Of a DNA stretch of 64,000 nt, positions 33,742 to 42,603 are shown in pieces. This stretch comes from Shimia_B sp038528385 (GTDB lineage: Bacteria; Pseudomonadota; Alphaproteobacteria; Rhodobacterales; Rhodobacteraceae), in the NCBI GenBank assembly GCA_038528385.1, contig JBCBET010000001.1, positions 186,001 through 250,000 on the forward strand. Direction: 5' to 3'. Every line of letters begins with the position of its first letter. Position 1 is the first letter of the stretch. Below the pieces are notes generated by a model, which ran no database searches, was not told where the DNA came from, and saw only the letters and a list, made by a program, of their open reading frames with translations. Both the position numbers and the translations under genes were made by a program.

Positions 33742-34715
33742 CAAAGCATCCCTCCGACACGCGCAATCTCGTGGCCGACATCGGCGGCACCAATACCCGC
33801 GTGGCGCTCGCCGAGGGGCGGCGGCTCCTGCCCGAGACGATCCGCAAATACCCCAATGCCAGCTATCCAGGCCTCGAAAGCATCCTGAAGGATTACATCG
33901 CCGCGGAAGATGACGTGGACGCGGCCGCCTGCTGCGTGGCCGTCGCGGGCCCGGTGCGCGACGGCGTGGGCAGCCTCACCAATCTCAACTGGACGATCGA
34001 CAAGGACATGCTCCGCCGCGCCACCCGCGCCGAGACCGTGGCCGTTCTCAACGATCTCCAGGCGCCGGGCCACGCGCTGGGCCATATCGACCCGAGCAAC
34101 CTGACCACGATCATCCCGCAACCCGATGCCTCGCCCAACGCGGCGCGGCTCGTGATCAACATCGGCACGGGATTCAACGTCGCCGCCGTCTTCGAAACCG
34201 AGACCGGCCGCTACGTCCCGCCCGCCGAGGCGGGGCATTCGAACCTGCCCATCCGCACCGAGGCCGATCTCAGACTGTGCAAGTTCGTGGAAACGGCCCA
34301 TGGCTTCCCGGCGGTGGAGGATCTGTTGTCTGGTCGCGGGCTCGAGCGCGCCTATGCCTTTCTCGCGCGGGAAGCGGGCGCGCCCGCCGAGAAGAGCTCC
34401 CAGGACATCATGGCCGCCATCGCCGACGGAAGCGATCCCACCGCCGAAGATGCCGCGCGGCTCTTCGTGCGTTTGTTCGGGACCGTGGCCGGCAACCTCG
34501 CGCTGATCTTCCTGCCCTTTGGCGGCGTCTACCTGGTGGGCGGCATGGCCAAGGTCATGAAGCCCTATTATAGCACGTTCGGCTTCGAGGCCGCCTTCCG
34601 TGACAAGGGCCGCTTCGCCGGTTTCATGGGCAATTTCGGCGTCACCGTGGTCGAAGACGACTTCGCCCCGCTTACCGGCTGCGCGAGCCATATCACGGCC
34701 CTCACGGGCAATTGA
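33738..34715 (+). CDS. glk: Glucokinase
   Basis: A 325-residue ATP-dependent glucokinase of the Glk family. It has the phosphate loop VADIGGTNTRVALAE (about 12-26), the VAVAGPVRDG segment, TNLNWTID and VLNDLQAPGHAL around the glucose-binding Asn-Asp, VINIGTGFNVAAVF and PAEAGHSNLP. It phosphorylates glucose released by the glucosidases, feeding the Entner-Doudoroff pathway and glycogen synthesis. The ATGA overlap with the GH1 gene indicates co-translation in the aglR-bgl-glk unit. Confidence 0.92.
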   Translation: MTKHPSDTRNLVADIGGTNTRVALAEGRRLLPETIRKYPNASYPGLESILKDYIAAEDDVDAAACCVAVAGPVRDGVGSLTNLNWTIDKDMLRRATRAETVAVLNDLQAPGHALGHIDPSNLTTIIPQPDASPNAARLVINIGTGFNVAAVFETETGRYVPPAEAGHSNLPIRTEADLRLCKFVETAHGFPAVEDLLSGRGLERAYAFLAREAGAPAEKSSQDIMAAIADGSDPTAEDAARLFVRLFGTVAGNLALIFLPFGGVYLVGGMAKVMKPYYSTFGFEAAFRDKGRFAGFMGNFGVTVVEDDFAPLTGCASHITALTGN

Positions 34716-34807
34716 GAACCGGGGCGCCGCCGCGAAATCGGCTCAGCGCGTAAGACTAAATTAAGCCTCGGCGGCTTAGACCTCGTGCCCAGTACCAGGA
34801 GGCAACG

Positions 34808-35119
34808 ATGGACGACGCCATGGCCGGGCCGCAGAAGACACTGATCGACCGGCTTCCCGAGGTCGTGGAGGCGGCCTGCCTCCTGCCCCTCGTGGAGAAG
34901 CTGCGCGCCGGGGCGTGCTCCCTCCGGCTGGAAGCCTCGCGGGTGAGAACCCTCCATGCCGGTGCGCTGGAGGGCCTGCTCGTCATCGCGCGGACCCAGC
35001 GCGCGCGGGGCGACGCCGTCGTCCTTGAAAATCCGTCCGAGGACGTGCTTTCGGTGCTTGCGCTCCACGGTCTCGCCCTCTCTGACGTGACATCTCCCGC
35101 GGAGGACACCCGCCCATGA
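34808..35119 (+). CDS. STAS-domain protein of the chemotaxis cluster
   Basis: A 103-residue protein with the STAS fold (anti-sigma-factor antagonist type): a central LRLEASRVRTLHAGALEGLLVIARTQ region (in part) and a second half VVLENPSEDVLSVLALHGL typical of these proteins. The usual phosphorylated Ser in D-S-x-G is not present; the corresponding bases read L-H-A-G. This is the first gene of the che cluster and overlaps cheY by four bases. It may be a non-phosphorylatable partner or scaffold for CheA. Its function is inferred only from position. Confidence 0.75.
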   Translation: MDDAMAGPQKTLIDRLPEVVEAACLLPLVEKLRAGACSLRLEASRVRTLHAGALEGLLVIARTQRARGDAVVLENPSEDVLSVLALHGLALSDVTSPAEDTRP

Positions 35120-35481
35120 CGATCCGCATTCTCGCCGTGGATGACAGCCGCACCATGCGGGCCATGATCCAGTCCACGCTCGAAGAGGCCGGCATCGAGA
35201 CCCATCTGGCCGAGGACGGCGTGCACGGCCTCGAGGTGCTGGAGGGGATCGAGCCCGACGCCATCATAACCGACATCAACATGCCCAAAATGGACGGATT
35301 CGGCTTCATCGACGGCGTGCGCGCGCAAGCGAAGCACAAGAAGACGCCGATCCTCGTCCTCACCACGGAAAGCGCGCCGGAGCTCAAGGCGCGGGCGCGG
35401 CTGGCGGGGGCCACGGGCTGGGTGGTCAAACCCTTCGACCCGAAGAAGCTCGTGCGCGCCCTGCGTATGATCGCAGGCTAG
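35116..35481 (+). CDS. cheY: Chemotaxis response regulator CheY
   Basis: A 121-residue single receiver domain. The acidic pair Asp9-Asp10 (AVDDSRTMR), phosphoacceptor Asp53 (ITDINMPKMDG), Thr in VLTTESAPE and Lys in WVVKPFDPKK are all present. Phosphorylated by CheA, it would bind the flagellar switch or act as a phosphate sink. Flagellar genes are not in the window. It overlaps the STAS gene (ATGA) and is followed after a few bases by cheA. Confidence 0.92.
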   Translation: MTIRILAVDDSRTMRAMIQSTLEEAGIETHLAEDGVHGLEVLEGIEPDAIITDINMPKMDGFGFIDGVRAQAKHKKTPILVLTTESAPELKARARLAGATGWVVKPFDPKKLVRALRMIAG

Positions 35482-35485
35482 CTTC

Positions 35486-37456
35486 GTGGCGGCGGGCCCC
35501 GATGGCAGCGGTGCGGAGCGCGGCGACGGGCGCGCCGGCACGGATGCCATGGCCGACATCCGGACGGGATTCTTCGAGGAATGCGAGGAGCTGATCGAGA
35601 CGGTCGCCGACATGCTCGCGGCCCTGCGGAGCGGCGAGGCCGCGCAAGCGGACCTCGATGCCGCCTTTCGCGCGCTCCATTCCATCAAGGGCGGGGCGGC
35701 TGCCTTCGGCTTCGCGGACCTGGCCGAGTTCACCCATGAGCTGGAGAACCATTTCGCACGGCACCGGGACGGCGGGACACTGCCCGATCCGGAGGACATC
35801 CCCCCCCTGCAGCACGCCCTCGATCGGCTGAGCACGCTTGTGGCGGAGACCGCGGCGGGCACTCCGGCAAAGGACGCGCAGCCGGGCGAACCCGGAGAGC
35901 CCACGCGCGATGGCCCGGCGGCGGACCTGCGATCCTCGCGCCTGCGGTTTTCTCCTGCGGCGGACTGTGACACGGCCGCCTGCCTACGTGCGCTCCAGCG
36001 TGACGGGGAGCTCACCGTGAGCCCCGATCTTTCGACGGTTCCGGAGCTCGACGCCTGGTCCGCGGAGGCGTGCCGGCTGAGCTGGGACATCACGCTCTCA
36101 ACCCCGCTCTGGGACGCCGAGCTCGACGCCCGGCTGGCGGAGATCGATCCGTCCGGTGCGTTGACACTGGTCAAGGCCGGGGGGACCCCGGAGGCCGGTT
36201 CCAGGTCTGAGCGCCCGTCACCGCGCCCGGCAGCCGCCGCGCCGGTCCAGACCGTGCGGGTGGAGCTCGACCGCGTGGACCGCCTCATGAACCTCGTGGG
36301 CGAGCTCGTCATCAACCAGGCCATGCTCTCGCGATCGGCCGACGACATGGGCGTTCAGGCCAATTCCGATCACATGCTCGGCCTCGAGGAGCTGTTGCGG
36401 CTCACCCGCGATCTGCAGGACAGCGTCATGCAGATCAGGGCGCAACCGGTGAAGCCGCTTTTCCAGCGCATGGCCCGCATCTGCCGGGAGGCGGCGCTCA
36501 ATTGCGGCAAGGACGTGGAGCTCGTCACCGAGGGCCAGGAGACCGAGATCGACAAGACCGTGATCGAAAGGCTCGTGGACCCCCTGACCCACATGATCCG
36601 GAACGCCGTGGACCACGCGCTCGAGGCGCCCGAGGATCGGCTGGAGGCCGGCAAACCCGCCCACGGCACGATCAGGCTGCGCGCGTCCCACCGGTCCGGC
36701 CAGGTGATCCTCGAGGTCATCGACGACGGCGCGGGCCTCGACCGGGAGAAGATCCGGGCGCGCGCCCTCGCCCAGGGCCTCATCGCCCCTGACGAGGACC
36801 TGTCGGGGGCGGAGATCGAACAACTTCTCTTCATGCCGGGCTTCACCACGGCGTCGCAGCTCACCTCGTTGTCAGGTCGCGGGGTGGGGTTGGATGTCGT
36901 CCGCTCGGCCATTCTCGGCCTTGGCGGACGCATCGCGGTGGAGAGCAGGCCCGGACAGGGCACGCGCTTCGAGGTGAGCCTGCCGCTCACGCTGGCGGTG
37001 CTCGATGCGATGATCGTGTCGGTCAGCGACCAGACACTGGTGCTCCCGCTCTCCACGATCCACGAAACGCTCACCCTCAGGACCTCGGATATCCTGGAGC
37101 TCACGCCCTCCTCCCGCATGCTGCGGCATGGCGGGCGGCCCATCGCGCTCCTCGATCTGGGGGAGGAGCTCGGCTATCACGGGCACCGGAGCGACCTCGA
37201 CCAGAAGATCGCGCTGGTCATCCACGGCGAAGGTCAGGCGCCCACGGCGCTGGCCATCGACGAAATCCATGAACAGAGACAGGTCGTCATCAAGGGTCTG
37301 CAGGCCGGGTTTTCCGAGGCGAGCTCGGTGTCCGGTGCCACCATCCTCGGCGACGGGCGCATCGCGCTCATCATCGATCCGCTCGACGCCAGCCTCTATC
37401 GCGGTGCGGCGCGGGGCGCGCGCCGGGCGGCCATCCCCCTCGACCTGAGCGCCTAA
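35486..37456 (+). CDS. cheA: Chemotaxis histidine kinase CheA
   Basis: A 656-residue kinase in the class order. The HPt domain holds phosphorylated His65 (ALHSIKGGAAAFG). A variable linker (about 120-250) follows, then a dimerisation helix (DRVDRLMNLVGELVINQAML in part), an ATPase domain with N box HMIRNAVDHALE, G1 DDGAGLDREKI and G2 GRGVGLDVV, and a C-terminal CheW-like domain (about 510-650). It starts with GTG at 35486, close behind cheY; ATG at 35549 (MADIRTGFF) is an alternative. It passes phosphate from receptors to CheY. No obvious CheY/CheB-binding P2 domain stands out in the linker. Confidence 0.92.
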   Translation: MAAGPDGSGAERGDGRAGTDAMADIRTGFFEECEELIETVADMLAALRSGEAAQADLDAAFRALHSIKGGAAAFGFADLAEFTHELENHFARHRDGGTLPDPEDIPPLQHALDRLSTLVAETAAGTPAKDAQPGEPGEPTRDGPAADLRSSRLRFSPAADCDTAACLRALQRDGELTVSPDLSTVPELDAWSAEACRLSWDITLSTPLWDAELDARLAEIDPSGALTLVKAGGTPEAGSRSERPSPRPAAAAPVQTVRVELDRVDRLMNLVGELVINQAMLSRSADDMGVQANSDHMLGLEELLRLTRDLQDSVMQIRAQPVKPLFQRMARICREAALNCGKDVELVTEGQETEIDKTVIERLVDPLTHMIRNAVDHALEAPEDRLEAGKPAHGTIRLRASHRSGQVILEVIDDGAGLDREKIRARALAQGLIAPDEDLSGAEIEQLLFMPGFTTASQLTSLSGRGVGLDVVRSAILGLGGRIAVESRPGQGTRFEVSLPLTLAVLDAMIVSVSDQTLVLPLSTIHETLTLRTSDILELTPSSRMLRHGGRPIALLDLGEELGYHGHRSDLDQKIALVIHGEGQAPTALAIDEIHEQRQVVIKGLQAGFSEASSVSGATILGDGRIALIIDPLDASLYRGAARGARRAAIPLDLSA

Positions 37457-37466
37457 GGAGAGAGCC

Positions 37467-37970
37467 ATGCAGCTTCCACCCCACCAGGAGCCCGACGGCA
37501 CCGAAACCGGCGTGCTCGACCAGATCGAGCTTTTGACCTTCGCCGTGGGCGAGCAGGACTACGCCATCGACATCATGTGCGTGCGGGAAATCAGGAACTG
37601 GACGGAGCCCACGCCGCTGCCCAAGACGCCGGATTTCGTGCGGGGGGTTATCAACCTGCGCGGCACCGTGCTTCCGATCCTCGACCTCGCCAAGCGGCTG
37701 GAACTCGACGCGGGCGCCCCCGATGAAAGGAGCGTTTTCGTCGTCATCCACGCCGAGGGCCGGGTCTTCGGCGTCACGGTCGACGGCGTGTCCGACATCC
37801 TGACGGTCCCCCGCAGCATGCTTCAGGACCCTCCGGCGCTCGACGACGGGACGGAGCCCGGCTGCGTGAGCGCGCTCATCCTCGAGGAGGAGCGGATGAT
37901 CCGCGTCCTCGCCGCCAGCCGCATCGCACCTCACGTCACCGGGGCGGGTAAAGAGACCGCCGCCGCCTGA
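37467..37970 (+). CDS. cheW: Chemotaxis coupling protein CheW
   Basis: A 167-residue CheW domain protein: LLTFAVGEQDYAIDIMCVREI at the start, the TPLPKTPDFVRGVINLRGTVLPILDL signature (in part, about 50-75) and the VDGVSDILTVP strand. It bridges receptors and CheA in the signalling array. Its stop shares one base with the cheR start (TGATG). A short tail of about 15 residues follows the domain. Confidence 0.92.
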   Translation: MQLPPHQEPDGTETGVLDQIELLTFAVGEQDYAIDIMCVREIRNWTEPTPLPKTPDFVRGVINLRGTVLPILDLAKRLELDAGAPDERSVFVVIHAEGRVFGVTVDGVSDILTVPRSMLQDPPALDDGTEPGCVSALILEEERMIRVLAASRIAPHVTGAGKETAAA

Positions 37971-38812
37971 TGGGGCACGGGCCGCCCCCCGTCGGGCGCC
38001 CGCTCGACGACGAGACGTTCGCGGCCATCGCCGCCGTCGCCCATGCCGAGGCGGGGCTCAAGCTGGAAGAGACGAAGCGCGCCATGGTCACTTCCCGTCT
38101 GATGCGGCGCGTGGCGCGGCTCGGTCTCCGGGACCTGGCCGATTATGTGCCCATCATCTCGGAACCGGGCGCGGCGGAACGGCGCCGGATGGTCTCGGCG
38201 CTCACGACGAATGTCTCGAGCTTCTTTCGCGAAATCCATCATTTCGAGGCGCTGCGGCATCGCATCCTGCCCCCGCTTCTGGCGGCGGCGCGGTCGGGCG
38301 CGCGCGTGCGGATCTGGTCGGCCGGCGCGGCCCACGGGCAGGAGGCCTATTCCATCGCGCTGACCGTGCTCGACCTCGAGCCGCGCGCCGACGCGCTCGA
38401 CATCCGCATCCTGGGGACCGACATCGACCCGTCCGTCATCCGCCATGCCCAACTCGCCGCCTATCACCGCTCCATGCTGGGCGAGGTGCCCGAGCGCCTG
38501 CGCCAGGCGTATTTCAGCTTCGATACCTCCTCGGAGACCTTTCTCGCCACGGCGCCCCTGCGCGCGCTGGTGCTCTTCCGCGAACTCAACCTCCACGGGC
38601 CCTGGCCCATGCCCGGGCGCTTCGATGTCATCTTCTGCAGGAACGTCGTGATCTATTTCGACGAGGCGGGTCAGGAGGCGCTCTGGCCGCGCTTCGAGGA
38701 CAAGCTCAGCGATGGGGGCTGGCTCATGGTCGGCCATTCCGAGCGGATCCCGCGGGCCCACGCCCCCCGCCTCGAGGCGCGGGAGCACACGATCTACCAA
38801 CGCGCCCGCTGA
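37970..38812 (+). CDS. cheR: Chemotaxis protein methyltransferase CheR
   Basis: A 280-residue receptor methyltransferase. The N-terminal helical domain (about 15-75) is followed by the SAM-binding domain with RIWSAGAAHGQEAYSIAL (CSTGEEPYS in relatives), ILGTDIDPSVI and VIFCRNVVIYFD. It methylates receptor glutamates. The receptor encoded on the opposite strand ends in a pentapeptide of the type that tethers CheR. It is convergent with cheD, with only one base between the stops. Confidence 0.92.
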   Translation: MGHGPPPVGRPLDDETFAAIAAVAHAEAGLKLEETKRAMVTSRLMRRVARLGLRDLADYVPIISEPGAAERRRMVSALTTNVSSFFREIHHFEALRHRILPPLLAAARSGARVRIWSAGAAHGQEAYSIALTVLDLEPRADALDIRILGTDIDPSVIRHAQLAAYHRSMLGEVPERLRQAYFSFDTSSETFLATAPLRALVLFRELNLHGPWPMPGRFDVIFCRNVVIYFDEAGQEALWPRFEDKLSDGGWLMVGHSERIPRAHAPRLEAREHTIYQRAR

Positions 38813-38813
38813 T

Positions 38814-39371
38814 CTAGAGGAGTTCCACGCCCGAATAGTGAAGCGCGCGGCGGCGCATCCGTTCGGCATCGAGCGCCAGCGTGACTTCGTCTCTCTCGCG
38901 CAATCTGAGCTGCTGCACGCGGCCGATCGCGGGCCACACCCGCAGGCGCCGTGCTTGCTGCCCGCCCGTGGAGGAGGCCACGCAGGGGATGTCCTCTTCG
39001 GCGAGAAACCCCTCCACGAAGGCCACGTTCGCGGCGCCGGTACTGCCGAGCCCGTTGATCATGCGCGCGCCGCCGAAGACCTTCGCCTGTAGCGCGGGCC
39101 GCGCCGCGCCCGCCTGGACGACACCGTTGATCAGAAGCTCCATGAGGTTCACCTCGTGCCCGCGCAGCGCGCTCACCTCCAGGCTGCGAGAGGGCAGGAG
39201 GAGGTGGTTCATCCCGCCGACCCGTCGTTCGGGGTCCCAGAGGATGGTCGTCACGCAGGACCCGAGGATCGCGCCGAAGCAATCGTCCGCGCATGCGGCG
39301 ATCCGCACCTCGCTCTGGCGGATGTATTCGACGGCCGGTTCGTGCCGAGGCATGGGAAACGGGCCGTTCAA
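38814..39371 (-). CDS. cheD: Chemoreceptor glutamine deamidase CheD
   Basis: A 185-residue CheD. The catalytic Cys is in ILGSCVTTILWDPERRVGGMNH (in part) with the catalytic His in GGMNHLLLPS, and the later LQAKVFGGARMI and NVAFVEGFLAEEDIP segments are typical. It deamidates receptor Gln to Glu, making methylation sites. It overlaps the receptor gene by four bases (ATGA), so receptor and deamidase are made together. No cheB methylesterase gene is present in this cluster. Confidence 0.9.
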   Translation of the reverse strand: MNGPFPMPRHEPAVEYIRQSEVRIAACADDCFGAILGSCVTTILWDPERRVGGMNHLLLPSRSLEVSALRGHEVNLMELLINGVVQAGAARPALQAKVFGGARMINGLGSTGAANVAFVEGFLAEEDIPCVASSTGGQQARRLRVWPAIGRVQQLRLRERDEVTLALDAERMRRRALHYSGVELL

Positions 39372-42300
39372 AACTCCTCCCAGATCTCGGCTGCGTCGGG
39401 TTCGTCGTAGGCTCCTGCGGCGTGGGTGCCCCGGTGGGGCCGATGGGGGGCTGCGCCCGGCCCCGGGGGCCTGCCATCCCCGTCGCGTCCATCGGTGTCG
39501 TCAGACACCGGCCCGAGAAAGTCCTGTCCTACCGCCGCGGCCAGACGCGGCTGCGACCGGTGATCTTCGTCGCCCATGAAGGACCCCTCCCTCACCTGCG
39601 CTCCCCGCATCACCTTGAACCCCGCCATGGCGTCCCGCAACTTCGCGGCTTCCTTGGTCAGGGAATGGCTCGCGGCCGTGGTTTCCTCGAACATGGCCGC
39701 GTTTTGCTGCGTCACGCGGTCGAGGTTGGTGACGGCGGCGTTGATTTCCGCGATGGACCCGCTCTGCTCCGTGGCCGACACCGCGATGCGCGAGACGTGG
39801 GAGGACACGTCCTCGATCGTGCCGACGATGGCGCGCAGCGCCTCCCCGGCCTGCCCCACGAGATCGACGCCCTGCGCCACATGCCCGCCGCTCTTGGAGA
39901 TGAGCGAGGAGATTTCCTGCGCCGCATCCGCGGAGCGCTGCGCCAGCGCCCGCACCTCCGAGGCCACCACAGCAAAGCCGCGGCCTGCATCCCCGGCGCG
40001 CGCGGCCTCAACGCCGGCATTGAGCGCGAGCAAATTCGTCTGGAAGGCGATTTCGTCGATCACGCCGATGATCCGAGAGATCTCCTGCGAGCTTTCGGAA
40101 ATCTGCCCCATGGCCTCCACAGCGCGGGAGACGACGTCGCCGGAGGCCTTCGCATGATCGCGGGCGCGTCGCACGACGCCGTCGGCCTGCTCGGCCTCGC
40201 CCGCGGCTAGCGTGAGGTTCCGCGTGAGCATGTCGAGGGCCGCCGCCGTCTCCTCCAGCGTGACGGCCTGGTGTTCGGTCCGCCGGCTGAGGTCTTCGGC
40301 CGCGTTGGTGATTTCGCCGGCTTCCGCGCTGATCGCGTCGGCGTTTTCGAGAACGGTGCGCATGGCCTTGGACAGCGTTTCCAGCGCGTGGTTGAAATCG
40401 ATGCGCAACGCCTCGTTGCCCTGATCGAAGGCGCCTTCGATCCGCTCGGACAGGTCGCCATGGGCGAGCGCCGCGAGGGCGCGGCTCACCGCGTCCACGA
40501 CCCTGCTTTGAGCGGCGATGAGCTGGCGCTTGTCGGCCTCCGCCGCCACCAATTTCTCGTGATCGCGCGTGATGTCCTGCCCGATCAGGAGCAACCGGTT
40601 GGGCACGCCTTCGCGATCGAGCACGGTCGTCATGCCCCCCTCCAGAATGCGCTGCGTGCCCGCCGTCACGAAGCGGGACTGCCCCGGCAGGTCCTCGGTG
40701 TCAGCGTCCCCGCCCGACAGGCCCTCCGCCGGCGCCAGAAGGTTGTCGAGCGCGCGCCCGCGCAGCGCCTCGAACTTCTGCTCCATCAGGGCGCAGAAGG
40801 CGGGATTGGCGGTCACGAGGTGCCCTGACATGTCGAATTCCGCCATGACCTGGCGGGTGTTGATCGCCTCGAGCATGGCCTCGCGCATGCGTTCCATGGT
40901 GACGTCTTTCCATTCCACCACGAAGCCGATCGCCTCGTGCGCCTGGTCGCGCACGATGCTGAATGTCAGCACGAAATCGAGCTCCCCGATCGCCAGATCG
41001 AGCCGGTAGGGAAGCACGTCGCGGGCCGAAAGAACGCCGCGAATGCGCTCGGGATCCTCCTGGAAGAGATCTATGGACCGCCCCACGACCCGGCCAGGAT
41101 CCAGATCGGGAATGCGGGCGCGCATCGTCTCGATGTTCTTGCGCAGCAGATCCTCGAAGGCCTGGTTGGCGTAGGCGATGGTCATGTCGAGATCGATGAG
41201 CGTCTGCGCCGATGAGGCCCCCTCGAACGCCGCGCCCTTGAAGGAGCCGTCGCGGGCCAGCTCGTCGTTGAGCACCATCGCGTCGCGGAAATCGGCGAGC
41301 GCGCGGGCCATGCGCCCCACCTCGTCTCCGCGCGCGGTGTGCGGGATCTCGTGACCGTGATCCCCGCCCCGGATGCGCGCCATGGCCTCCTGGAGCCGCG
41401 CCAGCGGTCGCGTGACCGAGCGCGCCACGAGGATCGAGACGACGATGGCGAGGATCAAAAGGATGCTCCCGTCGCGCAATATGTGGCGCGCCATGGCCAG
41501 CTCCGGCGCCGCGATCTCGCTCAGCGATTGCTGCACGATGAGCGCCCATTGCCCGCCGAGAAGCGAGACCGGCGCGTGGTAGGCGATGACCTCTTGGCCA
41601 TCGACCGCGAGGTCTTCCCGCCCCGCCGCACCGTCGAGCGCGCGGCGCACGGGGCGCGAGTCGATTTCGGTGGTGCCGGGCTCCCCCATGGCCGCGTCTC
41701 CCACCACGAGCACGCCCTGGGCGTTGACGAGGTAGGCCTGACCGGTCTCTCCGAGACTTGCGCGGTCGGCGAGGATTTCCCCAATGCCCGGCAGCTTCGT
41801 CTGGAAGACCGCCACGCCGATCACCGCGCCGCCACGGTCCTTGAGCGGGCGCGCCAAAAAGCTCGCCAGCTCGTATTCCGCCCCGATATAGGGCGCGTGT
41901 TCGCTGAAAACGGGGGTCGGCGCCCCATGGGTCAGCGCGGCCTCGAAGACGTCGGCCACGGCGCTGCGCGACAGCGGGCCCTCGCGCAGGTTCGACGCGA
42001 ATTCGAGCCCCTTCCGCGCGGTGTAGATCACGTCACCGTCGAGATTGACGAGCAACACGTCGTCGAAACCTGTCCGTTCCACGAGGCGCGCGAAATGGTC
42101 GTGGTAGCGCTCATGGGCAGCGCGGTAGACACGCTCGGCCTCTCCACCCTCCACGTCCCCGGAAAAGGCCGCGCGCAGAGCACCGCGCGCCTCGCCGTCG
42201 GGCAGCCCGGCAAGGTGCCTGTTCCAGCCCTTGCGGAACGCCCGAAAGGCGGTCGTCACAAAGGAGTTCTCGGCCTGGGCGACCGCCTCGGCCTCCACCC

Positions 42301-42493
42301 CTGCGGCCCAGGAGGTGACCTTCTGCGTGCGGTTGTCCATCACGGCCGAAAGCCGCGCTTCTGCTGCCCCGCGCAGCGCCTCGGTGGCGTATTTATGCGC
42401 GAGGTAGTCGGCCACGAGCAGTGTCGTGAGCGCGGTCCCGATCATCAACGCCGGCAACTTCAGGCGGATTGAGGTATTGTGAAACAAACGCAT
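39368..42493 (-). CDS. Methyl-accepting chemotaxis protein with Cache and PAS sensing
   Basis: A 1041-residue receptor. TM1 is at about 12-30. A periplasmic dCache-like domain spans about 35-340 (VLLVNLDGDVIYT, GQAYLVNAQGVLVVGD). TM2 lies at about 347-365 and is followed by HAMP (RPLARLQEAMARI). Two PAS-like domains lie at about 430-540 and 550-660. The signalling domain (about 690-950) has the hairpin DEIAFQTNLLALNAGVEAARAG with VVASEVRALAQRS. The extreme C-terminus IWEEF matches the x-W-x-x-F pentapeptide that recruits CheR in E. coli Tsr/Tar (NWETF), at the end of a flexible Gly/Pro/Asp-rich linker of about 70 residues. It may sense periplasmic ligands and cytoplasmic redox or energy state. 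The ligand is unknown. Confidence 0.92.
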   Translation of the reverse strand: MRLFHNTSIRLKLPALMIGTALTTLLVADYLAHKYATEALRGAAEARLSAVMDNRTQKVTSWAAGVEAEAVAQAENSFVTTAFRAFRKGWNRHLAGLPDGEARGALRAAFSGDVEGGEAERVYRAAHERYHDHFARLVERTGFDDVLLVNLDGDVIYTARKGLEFASNLREGPLSRSAVADVFEAALTHGAPTPVFSEHAPYIGAEYELASFLARPLKDRGGAVIGVAVFQTKLPGIGEILADRASLGETGQAYLVNAQGVLVVGDAAMGEPGTTEIDSRPVRRALDGAAGREDLAVDGQEVIAYHAPVSLLGGQWALIVQQSLSEIAAPELAMARHILRDGSILLILAIVVSILVARSVTRPLARLQEAMARIRGGDHGHEIPHTARGDEVGRMARALADFRDAMVLNDELARDGSFKGAAFEGASSAQTLIDLDMTIAYANQAFEDLLRKNIETMRARIPDLDPGRVVGRSIDLFQEDPERIRGVLSARDVLPYRLDLAIGELDFVLTFSIVRDQAHEAIGFVVEWKDVTMERMREAMLEAINTRQVMAEFDMSGHLVTANPAFCALMEQKFEALRGRALDNLLAPAEGLSGGDADTEDLPGQSRFVTAGTQRILEGGMTTVLDREGVPNRLLLIGQDITRDHEKLVAAEADKRQLIAAQSRVVDAVSRALAALAHGDLSERIEGAFDQGNEALRIDFNHALETLSKAMRTVLENADAISAEAGEITNAAEDLSRRTEHQAVTLEETAAALDMLTRNLTLAAGEAEQADGVVRRARDHAKASGDVVSRAVEAMGQISESSQEISRIIGVIDEIAFQTNLLALNAGVEAARAGDAGRGFAVVASEVRALAQRSADAAQEISSLISKSGGHVAQGVDLVGQAGEALRAIVGTIEDVSSHVSRIAVSATEQSGSIAEINAAVTNLDRVTQQNAAMFEETTAASHSLTKEAAKLRDAMAGFKVMRGAQVREGSFMGDEDHRSQPRLAAAVGQDFLGPVSDDTDGRDGDGRPPGPGAAPHRPHRGTHAAGAYDEPDAAEIWEEF

Positions 42494-42603
42494 GGCGGCC
42501 CCTGGCGAGTTGGCGCAACATCTGCGGGAAGGCCTAAATTTCGCTTAACCTTGAGCGGTCTGCGGGCCGAAGCGCCAAGGGCACTTAACTAGAGTTTTCA
42601 GCA

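Noticed and set aside
34762..34778. TAAGCC/GGCTTA hairpin before the che cluster as a terminator
   Set aside because: Six-base stem without a T-run; too weak to list as a feature.
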